Assembly: GCF_001625085.1 (NCBI RefSeq)
Contig: NZ_BDAW01000056.1
Location: forward strand, 1-54,283
Direction: 5' to 3'
Length of the DNA: 54,283 bases
Source: Nocardia acidivorans NBRC 108247
Lineage (GTDB): Bacteria > Actinomycetota > Actinomycetes > Mycobacteriales > Mycobacteriaceae
Below the pieces are notes generated by a model. The model made no database searches and was not told the origin of the DNA. It saw only the letters and a list, made by a program, of their open reading frames with translations. Made by a program: the position numbers and the translations under genes. Numbering within the stretch: the stretch's first letter is position 1; each line of letters starts with the position of its first letter. This document shows positions 30,869-38,314 of this stretch, piece after piece.

Positions 30869-32454
30869 GACAGGAACGTCTCGGTCAGATTCAGTTCGCG
30901 GCGCTTGGTCCAGCCGACATTGTGCAGTGTGCGGGTGGTCGAGCCCTGCGCGAGCCGTACGCCGATCTCGATCAGGAACAGGCCGTCCAACAGCTGATCG
31001 CTCAGTGCCTGATAGGCGCGCTGCGCGTCCGGGCCGGTGGCCTGTGACAGTTTCCACGCATTATCGGCAGCGGTGACGTAGTCCGGCGATTCATAGTGCG
31101 AGGCGTTCTTGCGCGCGTTGAACGGGTAGGCGCTGACCGTCAGGGTCGAGGGCACGAACTGCGCCCAGGAATGATCGGTGATCCACAGGCCCGGGAACTG
31201 CGCGCCGATCAACTGCTTCACGAAGGTGGCGTTCTCGGTCGGCACCAACTCGGTCTCGATGCCGATCTCGGCGAGATTGGCCTGCACGATCTGCGCGGTC
31301 GCCTCGTGCGTGGCGTAACCGGCGGTGTAGGCCAGCGGCAGCTTCGGCGGCGTGGGCGCACCGGCCAGCGCCTGCTTGGCCTTGGTCAGATCGCGCTTGA
31401 AGCGGGTATTGCGGGCATCGTCGAAGGCGGGAGAAGACTTGGGCCACGGCAGATTCGTCGCATAGCCGGAGCCGCGGAACACCTCGGCGATCACCCGGTC
31501 CCGGTCGATGGCGTACGCGATGGCCCGGCGCAGTTTCGGATCGGCGAGGGCCGGATTCTGCACATTCGCCCCGACATACACCTGGAGTTCGGCGCCCTCG
31601 TAGGAGATGACGCGGAAACCGTCCGACTTGGCGAGGTTTTCGTTGTCCCGGTAGGTGACGCCGTCGGCGAAGTGGATCTGACCGGACTTGAGCGCGTTCA
31701 GCTGCGCCTGGTTATCGGAGATGATCGAGAATTCGACCCGGTCCAGGTACGGCCGCTCGGGTACCCGGTAGTCCGCGTTCTTCTCGAAGACCAACTGCTG
31801 GTTGGGGATTCGCTGCACGAACTTGAACGGGCCGGTGCCGACGATCTTATCGCCGGTGGCCAGCTGATCGATGGATTCGCTGTCCAGAATGGGCGCGGTG
31901 TCGAGCAGGTCGAAGATATTGCCGAGCGGCTGCGCGAAGGTCAGCTTGATGCGGTTCGGATCGGTGGCGTCGTAGCCGGTGATGGCGGCGGCGGTGCTCT
32001 TGAGCTGCGCCGACCACTTCGGATCCGCGTATGTCCGCAGCGAGAACTCGACATCCTTCGAGGTGAAAGCGCGGCCGGAATGAAATTTCACATCCTTGCG
32101 CAGATCGAGGGTGATCGATTGGCCGTCCGGCGCGAGCGTCCATTTCTCGGCCAGCAGCGGCTGCGGCTCCAGTTTGTCGTGCGGGTAGCGCACCAGGGTC
32201 TCGAACACCAGGCCCACCACATACGGCGTGGTCCCGGTATTGGTGAGGATATTCGCGGGCACCAGATCCGCCAGCACGCCGTACTTCAGCGTCCCGCCCC
32301 TGACCGGCTGTGCGTTGTCGTCACCGCCACCCCTGCTCTGATTCACCGCGGAGGTGCAGGCGGCCAGCGCGCCGCCGCCGAAGATGGCCAGTGCGGCGAT
32401 ACCGGAATTGCGCAGGAAACGACGACGATCAAGTCCGCCGGGGGACGAATTCAT
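30865..32454 (-). CDS. Lipoprotein substrate-binding protein, SBP family 5 (peptide/nickel/oligopeptide type)
   Basis: 529 residues. The N terminus has twin arginines (DRRRFLRNSG), a hydrophobic segment and a lipobox LAAC with lipidated Cys33, so it is probably exported by Tat and anchored as a lipoprotein. The body is a cluster-C binding protein with the family pattern QPLLAEKWTLAPDGQSITLDL near residue 95. It is the first gene of a four-gene operon (binding protein, two permeases, fused ATPase) linked by 4-nt overlaps. The divergent sulfatase gene suggests, but does not prove, a sulfate-ester substrate. Confidence 0.92.
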   Translation of the reverse strand: MNSSPGGLDRRRFLRNSGIAALAIFGGGALAACTSAVNQSRGGGDDNAQPVRGGTLKYGVLADLVPANILTNTGTTPYVVGLVFETLVRYPHDKLEPQPLLAEKWTLAPDGQSITLDLRKDVKFHSGRAFTSKDVEFSLRTYADPKWSAQLKSTAAAITGYDATDPNRIKLTFAQPLGNIFDLLDTAPILDSESIDQLATGDKIVGTGPFKFVQRIPNQQLVFEKNADYRVPERPYLDRVEFSIISDNQAQLNALKSGQIHFADGVTYRDNENLAKSDGFRVISYEGAELQVYVGANVQNPALADPKLRRAIAYAIDRDRVIAEVFRGSGYATNLPWPKSSPAFDDARNTRFKRDLTKAKQALAGAPTPPKLPLAYTAGYATHEATAQIVQANLAEIGIETELVPTENATFVKQLIGAQFPGLWITDHSWAQFVPSTLTVSAYPFNARKNASHYESPDYVTAADNAWKLSQATGPDAQRAYQALSDQLLDGLFLIEIGVRLAQGSTTRTLHNVGWTKRRELNLTETFLS

Positions 32455-32736
32455 CTGGAAATCCTCGAGATAGGGGGCCGCTCAGCGGGCGGCGGGGTGC
32501 TGTGGACACACCCGTGGGGACTGTGTGGAGAAGGGGGAATACGCGCGGGCCGGCGCGTCAGGCACAGGGCCGACAGCCCTGTGCCCGCGCGGACCGGATG
32601 ATTCCGGGGCGGGGCGTGCAGGGGTGGCCGGTGTGCATGCGGTGACGCTAACAGCGGGTAGGCGGTCGATCAGCGGTTGTGCGCAGCCTGCGTGAAACCC
32701 TGGCCAGGATGGCGCGTCCGGACCTTTGCTGGATGA
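32455..32736. other. Divergent promoter region between importer operon and sulfatase
   Basis: 282 bp without a convincing ORF. It contains GTGGACACACCC and GGGACTGTGTGG (32503-32527), an imperfect inverted pair around CGT about 60 bp upstream of the binding-protein start. It also contains a GGCGGGGTGC stretch. No clear -10/-35 pair can be assigned. No dedicated regulator gene is adjacent. Confidence 0.35.
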
Positions 32737-35076
32737 ATGCCTGTCCCCGCCAATGCCCGTGGTTATGAGAACTTCACCGGTGAAATCGGCCGCACCACCG
32801 CCGATTCGACACCGGAGTGGATTTACCCGCCGTCCGCGCCCGCCGGTGCGCCCAACATCATCGTGGTGCTCGTCGACGATATGGGGTTCAGCGATATCGG
32901 TCCGTTCGGATCCGAGATCGACACCCCCACGCTGGATCGGATTGCGGCATCCGGGTTGCGGCTCACCAACTTTCACACCACCCCGCTGTGCTCGCCCTCG
33001 CGCGCCGCACTGTTGACGGGTGTGAATTCGCATCGCGCCGGATTCGGCTTCGTGGCCAATGCCGATCCCGGCTATCCCGGTCTGCGCCTGGAGCTTGCCG
33101 ATGATGTGCTGACGCTGCCGGAAATCCTGCGCGCCAATGGATACGCCACCTACGCGGTGGGCAAATGGCATCTGGTCCGCGATGCCACGCTGCACCCCGC
33201 CGCACACCGCGACTCCTGGCCGACGCAGCGCGGATTCGACCGGTACTACGGATCTTTGGAGGGCCTGAACTCCTTCTATCATCCGAATCAGCTGATCTCG
33301 GACAGTTCACCGGTGGATGTGGACGAATACCCGGAGGGCTACTACCTCACCGACGACTACACCGATCGCGCCATCGGCTACCTGAAGGAACTGCGCGCGC
33401 ACGACGCCGACAAACCCTTCTTCCTGTACTTCGCGCACACCGCCATGCACGGCCCGCTCCAGGCCAAGCCGGAAGACCTCGCCAAATACCGGGGTAGGTA
33501 CAAGCAGGGCTGGGATCGCCTGCGGCAGAGCCGATTCGCCTCACAGCTCGCACAGGGTCTATTCCCGGAGGGCACCCAGCAGAAGCCGCGCAATACCGAA
33601 CCGGGTTATGAAGCGCAGGAATGGGATTCGCTGACCCCGGAACAGCAGTCGCGCTTCGAGCGGTACATGGAGGTGTACGCGGGCATGGTCGACAGCATCG
33701 ACCAGAGCCTGGGCCGAATCGTCGAAACCCTGGAGCAGTTCGACGAACTCGACAACACCATCATCGTCTTCACCTCCGACAACGGCGGCACCGCCGAGGG
33801 CGGCCCGGAGGGAACCCGCACCTACTTCGCGCAATTCGCCCAGGTCGACGAGCCCGACTGGGAGCGCGACGTCCCGCACGATGACGAGTTGATCGGCACC
33901 GCCAAGCTGGGCGTGCACTATCCGCGCGGTTGGGGACAGGCGTCCAATACCCCGTTCCGGTTCTACAAGGGACAGACTTTCGCGGGCGGCGTGCGCGTGC
34001 CATTCCTGCTGTCCTGGCCGAAGGGGTTGCCGCGCACCGAGGAGGACAATGGAATTCGCCAGGAATACACATACGTCACCGATCTCGCGCCGACACTCCT
34101 CGAGCTGGCCGGACTGAATCGCCCGACCGTGCGAAATGGACTACCCGCCAAGGATTTCGACGGCGTCTCCGCCGCCGGCGTGCTGCGCGATCGGCAGGCG
34201 GTCTCCGAGCATGTCGAACAGTATTCGGAGATGACCGGCCACCGCGGCTTCTACCGCGACGGCTGGAAACTCCTGGCCCTGCACGATCCCGCACGCGGTG
34301 TCGACAATCCGCTCTGGCAGCTGTTCGACGTACGCACCGACCCGACCGAACTCCATGACGTCTCGGCTCAATTCCCGGAGAAGGTCGCCGAACTCTCGGC
34401 CGCCTGGGACGAAGCAGCCTGGCACAATACGGTTTTCCCGCTGGTCACCCGCAAGGACCTGGCCACCCGTCGCCCCGAGGAATCCCGCTTCACCGAGCGG
34501 GTCCGTATCCTGCCGGGCACGCCCACCCTGGAGCGCTACCGCTCGCAGCGCCTGATCGCGTACCGCGACTTCACGATTGCCGTACAACTGGGCGATAGCC
34601 GCACGCCGACAACCAACTCCGGCTATCGCACCGGCGATGAAGGAGTGCTGGTCGCGCACGGCGATCCGCAGGGCGGCTACCTACTGTTCGTCGAAGGCGG
34701 CCACCTGATCTTCGGCTACAACGCCTACGGTCGATACACCACCGTCGACGCGGGAGTGATTCCCGAAGGCAGCCAGCACTTCACGGTGTCGGCGGTGGTT
34801 CGGCCGCATCTGCGGTGGGATTTCACGATCGGCATCGACGGGGTTCGCGCGGGGCATCTCGCTGATCAGGTGCAGCTTGTCGGTATGGCTCCGTGGACGG
34901 GGATTTCTGTCGGGCTCGATGCGCGTGGGCCGGTTGATTGGGATCTTCGTGATCGTCGGGGGGTGTTTCGGTACACGGGTGGGCTGCGTGCGGTTACCTA
35001 CAGCCCGGGGGCGGTGGGGGTGCCTGAGGAAACTCAGCGGGCGTTGGATTCCGAGGCGGAGCTCATCGCTGAATAA
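32737..35076 (+). CDS. Formylglycine-dependent arylsulfatase (AtsA-like)
   Basis: 779 residues. Type I sulfatase signature LCSPSRAALLTG with Cys85, which must be converted to formylglycine, and Arg89. The metal-binding pair is Asp47-Asp48 (VLVDDMGFSD), GKWHL follows, and FTSDNGGT near 345 supplies further metal ligands. The catalytic domain ends near 570 (QLFDVRTDPTELHDVSAQFP). About 200 further residues form a beta-rich C-terminal domain, longer than short bacterial sulfatases but usual for AtsA-like enzymes. No signal peptide is visible, so it probably acts in the cytoplasm. It is divergent from a binding-protein-dependent importer. No formylglycine-generating enzyme gene is in the window. 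Confidence 0.92.
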   Translation: MPVPANARGYENFTGEIGRTTADSTPEWIYPPSAPAGAPNIIVVLVDDMGFSDIGPFGSEIDTPTLDRIAASGLRLTNFHTTPLCSPSRAALLTGVNSHRAGFGFVANADPGYPGLRLELADDVLTLPEILRANGYATYAVGKWHLVRDATLHPAAHRDSWPTQRGFDRYYGSLEGLNSFYHPNQLISDSSPVDVDEYPEGYYLTDDYTDRAIGYLKELRAHDADKPFFLYFAHTAMHGPLQAKPEDLAKYRGRYKQGWDRLRQSRFASQLAQGLFPEGTQQKPRNTEPGYEAQEWDSLTPEQQSRFERYMEVYAGMVDSIDQSLGRIVETLEQFDELDNTIIVFTSDNGGTAEGGPEGTRTYFAQFAQVDEPDWERDVPHDDELIGTAKLGVHYPRGWGQASNTPFRFYKGQTFAGGVRVPFLLSWPKGLPRTEEDNGIRQEYTYVTDLAPTLLELAGLNRPTVRNGLPAKDFDGVSAAGVLRDRQAVSEHVEQYSEMTGHRGFYRDGWKLLALHDPARGVDNPLWQLFDVRTDPTELHDVSAQFPEKVAELSAAWDEAAWHNTVFPLVTRKDLATRRPEESRFTERVRILPGTPTLERYRSQRLIAYRDFTIAVQLGDSRTPTTNSGYRTGDEGVLVAHGDPQGGYLLFVEGGHLIFGYNAYGRYTTVDAGVIPEGSQHFTVSAVVRPHLRWDFTIGIDGVRAGHLADQVQLVGMAPWTGISVGLDARGPVDWDLRDRRGVFRYTGGLRAVTYSPGAVGVPEETQRALDSEAELIAE

Positions 35077-35108
35077 GGCGGTGTGCTCGAGGGGATAGCA
35101 GGCATGTA

Positions 35109-35182
35109 CCCGGGGCCTCCGTAGCCGAATTCCCTGCGGGACATTACATTCCAGCGGGGTAGTCCGCTACGAAGGCCCCGGG
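35109..35182. terminator. Long inverted repeat at the sulfatase / tetR convergent junction
   Basis: CCCGGGGCCTCCGTAG (35109-35124) pairs with CTACGAAGGCCCCGGG (35167-35182) with one mismatch, across a 42-nt loop. The second arm includes the stop codon of the tetR gene. Its placement suggests a terminator for both genes, but there is no T-run and the loop is long. Confidence 0.5.
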
Positions 35183-35937
35183 AGCTCGAGCCGATCGGTT
35201 ATCCCATCGAGCAACGCCGCCAGGGTCCACGCCACTGATTCCCCCGGGTCAACAGCATCAGCGCCGTCCGAAACACCGCGCCCCACAACAACACTGCGCC
35301 CCACAACCCAGCGCGCGAAGGCAGGATGGCTACCGGAGTCCACAATAGGCTGAAGAAACGACGCGGCAGCCTCACCCAACTGCGCTTCCGTATACAGACC
35401 CGTACGTGAGCGCATCCGCATCTCCTCCGCCAACTGCAGCGCAGTGCCGATGAGATGCCCGTCGATGGCCGCCGTTATGCGAGTCATGTCATCGGCCGAA
35501 ATCCCCAATGTCTCCAGCAGCGCGAAGCGGAAGTCGAAGTAGCGCAAAGCATTCGGCCCGAAGGGTGGGCGGGTGTGAACGAGGTGGCCGAACCACAGGT
35601 GGCGCTGGATCACCGCCCAGGTATCCAGCGACAGGCGTTCCAGGGTCGGACGCCAGGCGGAAACAGTTCGGGGAAGCGGGATTTCACCGTAGACGGCGTC
35701 GATCATGAGGTCGACCAAGCCGTCTTTGCTGCCCACATAGCGGTAGAGGGACATCGGGGTGGACGCGCCGACCGCGGTCGCCACCCGGCGCATGGTGAGG
35801 GCCGATGCGCCTTCGGCGTCGGCGATGGCGAGGGCCGCCCGCAGGATGTCGGCGCGGTTCAGCGTCGTGGTGGGGCGGCCCGGCGGTTCGGGCAGCGTCC
35901 AGATCAGTGGACCCGGCGGGGTCGTCTCCTCGGGCAT
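35167..35937 (-). CDS. TetR-family repressor with TetR-class C-terminal domain
   Basis: 256 residues from ATG at 35937, which has a near-ideal ribosome site (AAGGAGGTGAC). The N-terminal extension is proline-rich, the helix-turn-helix reads RVATAVGASTPMSLYRYVGSK (about 55-75), and the C-terminal domain is of the TetR_C type found in tetracycline repressors and relatives. It is divergent from a class A flavin monooxygenase gene. Two palindromes TGTAC-N3-GTACA lie in the gap and overlap the monooxygenase start codons, so autorepression and repression of the monooxygenase are likely. The ligand is probably the monooxygenase substrate (inference). Confidence 0.9.
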   Translation of the reverse strand: MPEETTPPGPLIWTLPEPPGRPTTTLNRADILRAALAIADAEGASALTMRRVATAVGASTPMSLYRYVGSKDGLVDLMIDAVYGEIPLPRTVSAWRPTLERLSLDTWAVIQRHLWFGHLVHTRPPFGPNALRYFDFRFALLETLGISADDMTRITAAIDGHLIGTALQLAEEMRMRSRTGLYTEAQLGEAAASFLQPIVDSGSHPAFARWVVGRSVVVGRGVSDGADAVDPGESVAWTLAALLDGITDRLELPGPS

Positions 35938-35967
35938 GTCACCTCCTTGCGAGGAATTCAACCATTC

Positions 35968-37548
35968 ATGTACAACGTACACATGATGTACGAAGTACAC
36001 GAACCGCGCGTAGTGGTGGTCGGCGGCGGCCTGGTCGGACTGTGCGCCGCACTGTTCCTGCGCGGCCAAGGGGTGGAGGTGACGGTGGTCGAGCGGCGCG
36101 TGACCACCTCACCGCAGCCCAAGGCACGGCGGATCAATATCCGGACCATGGAGCTGTTCCGGCAGCTCGGGATCGCCGATCGGGTCTTCGAGGCGGCTCG
36201 GGGGCTGGCGAGCTATCAGCACATGGCGGCGGGGCCGACGCTCGCCGAGTCGGAGCGGCTGCCGTTCATGCTGCCGGGCGGGCCGCCCGACTGGGATGCC
36301 ATCACCCCGGCCGGGGCCTGTCTCTGCGCGCAGGATCTGCTCGAACCGGTGCTTCGGGAAATCGCCGAGACACGGGGCGCGGATGTGCGATTCGGGGTGG
36401 AGCTCATCGATTTTCAGGATGAGGGCGGCGGACCCGCCGGGGGAATCCATGTCACCCTGCGCGCGGCCGATGGTTCGGTGCGGCGGTTGCGTGCCGACTA
36501 CCTGATTGCCGCCGACGGCGCGAACAGCCCGATCCGGGAGCGGCTCGGTATCGGCCGCAGTGGTCGCGGCACCCTCGGCAAGGCGGTGAATGTGTACTTC
36601 CGCGCCGATCTCACCGATCTCGTTCGCGGACGCGAATTCAACCTGTGCCAGATCGAGAACGACCATGTTCCAGGGGCTTTCGCCGCCATCGACGGCGTGC
36701 GACGGTGGATCTTCACCAGCGGGGCGGGTCTGGATCGCCCGGCGACGGAGTGGCCGGGGGCCCTGCGCAGTGCCATCGGCGTCTCCGATATCGATATCGA
36801 GGTGCTCAGCGTAATGAACTGGGAGCCGGGCATGTTCGTCGCCGACAGCTTCCGCTCGGGGCGAGTCTTCCTGGCGGGCGATGCGGCACATGTCATGCCG
36901 CCCTTCGCCGCCGCGGGCGCGAATACCGGTATCGAGGATGCGCATAATCTGGCCTGGAAGCTGGCGCGGGTGCTGCACGGTGTCGCGGACCCCGCGCTCT
37001 TGGACTCCTATCAGGCCGAACGTCATCCGGTCGGCTGGTTCATAGCCGATCAGTCCAGTATTCGCACCGCCAACCTGCGCACCATGAACAAGATCTCCGC
37101 GGATGGCTCACCCTTGGCCGATCCGATCGCACTGATTCTCGGAAACCGTTATCCGGCAGGAGCTTTCATTGACGATGAGAGTGAGCACACCATGGAACGC
37201 CTGGATGTGTCCGGTCAGCCGGGTACGCGACTGCCGCATACCTTCCTCACACCGGACCGTTCGACGCTCGATCTCATCGGGACCGAATACGTGCTGCTCA
37301 CCGGTCCGGCCGGGACCACTTGGCGCGCGGCGGCCGTTCAGGCGGGTATCGTGAGCCACGAGATCGACGAAAGCTACTGCGAGACAGTCGGTATCGAGTA
37401 CAACGGCGCACTGCTGGTGCGTCCCGATCAGATAATCGCTTGGCGCGCACCGGAATTGCCCGCCGATCCGACGGCGGCGCTGCGCACCGCCCTGGAACTC
37501 ACCCTTTACGCTCCCGCGCCGCATCCACAGCCTTCGCGATCCGCTTAG
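35968..37548 (+). CDS. FAD-dependent aromatic/polyketide hydroxylase (class A monooxygenase)
   Basis: About 526 residues. The FAD-binding GxGxxG reads VVVVGGGLVGLCAALFLRGQG at the N terminus. The DG motif is ADGANSPIRERLG, and the GD motif RVFLAGDAAHVMPPFAAAGANTG binds the FAD ribityl and pyrophosphate. The C-terminal 130 residues look like the thioredoxin-like, non-redox domain of polyketide and rifampicin-type hydroxylases. Such enzymes hydroxylate phenolic or polyketide substrates using NAD(P)H and O2, and some inactivate antibiotics. ATG codons at 35968, 35983 and 35986 are all possible starts; the palindromes encode YNVH and YEVH in this stretch. The 3' end overlaps the convergent DUF1905 gene by 50 bp. 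Confidence 0.9.
   Translation: MYNVHMMYEVHEPRVVVVGGGLVGLCAALFLRGQGVEVTVVERRVTTSPQPKARRINIRTMELFRQLGIADRVFEAARGLASYQHMAAGPTLAESERLPFMLPGGPPDWDAITPAGACLCAQDLLEPVLREIAETRGADVRFGVELIDFQDEGGGPAGGIHVTLRAADGSVRRLRADYLIAADGANSPIRERLGIGRSGRGTLGKAVNVYFRADLTDLVRGREFNLCQIENDHVPGAFAAIDGVRRWIFTSGAGLDRPATEWPGALRSAIGVSDIDIEVLSVMNWEPGMFVADSFRSGRVFLAGDAAHVMPPFAAAGANTGIEDAHNLAWKLARVLHGVADPALLDSYQAERHPVGWFIADQSSIRTANLRTMNKISADGSPLADPIALILGNRYPAGAFIDDESEHTMERLDVSGQPGTRLPHTFLTPDRSTLDLIGTEYVLLTGPAGTTWRAAAVQAGIVSHEIDESYCETVGIEYNGALLVRPDQIIAWRAPELPADPTAALRTALELTLYAPAPHPQPSRSA
35969..35999. promoter_or_regulatory. Tandem TetR operators overlapping the monooxygenase start codons
   Basis: Two palindromes, TGTACAACGTACA (35969-35981) and TGTACGAAGTACA (35987-35999), have identical 5-bp arms and centres 18 bp apart. 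They lie 32-62 bp upstream of the tetR start and over the first codons of the monooxygenase. Two equally spaced sites in the gap of a divergent TetR pair strongly suggest operators. Confidence 0.75.
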
Positions 37549-37945
37549 CCCGCGTCTCCGGGCGCTTGGCCTCGACAACCCCCCGCACATGCTCACGCCG
37601 AGCGGTATAGGACAACCCGTCGAAGGCTTCCCGGACCTCGGCCACCGCGAGCGCGGTGGCCAGTTCCCCGGGAACCTCGACGGTGCGTTCGGCGGCATCG
37701 CGCTGCACCGTCACGCTCACCGTCTCGCCCGCCTCTTTTCCCAACTCGGCGCGGATGGTCTCGAGCATCCCCAGGCACGGCCCCTCCCCCATGGAGGTGA
37801 TCGATCCCCGGTACGGAATCCCGTCGAACGTCGCGCACACCGGAATGCGCCCGCCGCCGCCGAGTGCGGTGATGATGTCGGCGGGAATGGGGATATACGC
37901 GCCACCGCCACGGGCCGAATGGATGACGCCCTCGAATCGGTGCAT
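37499..37945 (-). CDS. DUF1905 / YdeI (OmpD-associated) domain protein
   Basis: 148 residues. The first 95 form the DUF1905 beta barrel (FEGVIHSARGGGAYIPIP and MGEGPCLGMLETIRAELG). The C terminus is the YdeI-type helical motif with VREAFDGLSYTARREHVRGV and KRPETRAKRIAKAV. The biochemical role of this family is not established. The ATG at 37945 was chosen as the start of the conserved barrel; an ATG three codons upstream is equally possible. The reading frame overlaps the convergent monooxygenase gene by 50 bp. Confidence 0.85.
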   Translation of the reverse strand: MHRFEGVIHSARGGGAYIPIPADIITALGGGGRIPVCATFDGIPYRGSITSMGEGPCLGMLETIRAELGKEAGETVSVTVQRDAAERTVEVPGELATALAVAEVREAFDGLSYTARREHVRGVVEAKRPETRAKRIAKAVDAARERKG

Positions 37946-38314
37946 GCCCGCCACCCTAGGGGAGGCTTCGCACGGGACGCGGGATATTCACCAGCGATCC
38001 GATAGCAATCGCATTTCGAGTCGATCTCCTGTTAACAAATGTAAACCGCGAGAGAACCGGTCGTTTCCGAAGCATCACCGCGAGCGGCCGAAAACCCCTG
38101 TATAACCACAATATTTACCCTCTCGAAGCGCATCCGCGCAGGTCGGGGCGGAACAGCCGGGCACCCATCGCGACTGGGCAGTGACCGCCAGGTTGCGCCG
38201 ACCTCACAGCTCACAATGGTCCCCAGCGCACTGTGAGAGAACCATTTTGCGGGCCGCCCGCACGTCTTTACAGTCGAGCCAGCAGCCCGGTTCTTCGCAC
38301 TCGATAGGGGCATC
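37946..38314. promoter_or_regulatory. Upstream region of the nar operon
   Basis: 369 bp with no gene, locally A/T-rich. Visible elements are TGTTAAC-AAAT-GTAAACCG (38030-38048, a GTTAAC/GTAAAC pair that partly resembles actinobacterial GlnR half-sites but with imperfect spacing), and TATAACCACAATATT near 38101. An inverted pair CTCACA / TGTGAG (about 38208-38235) is interleaved with AATGGT / ACCATT (from 38213), giving alternative hairpins. No promoter or regulator can be named with confidence. Confidence 0.4.

Noticed and set aside
31096..32601. A 501-codon plus-strand frame antisense to the substrate-binding protein
   Set aside because: The minus strand encodes an intact lipoprotein binding protein with lipobox; the plus-strand product has no motif.
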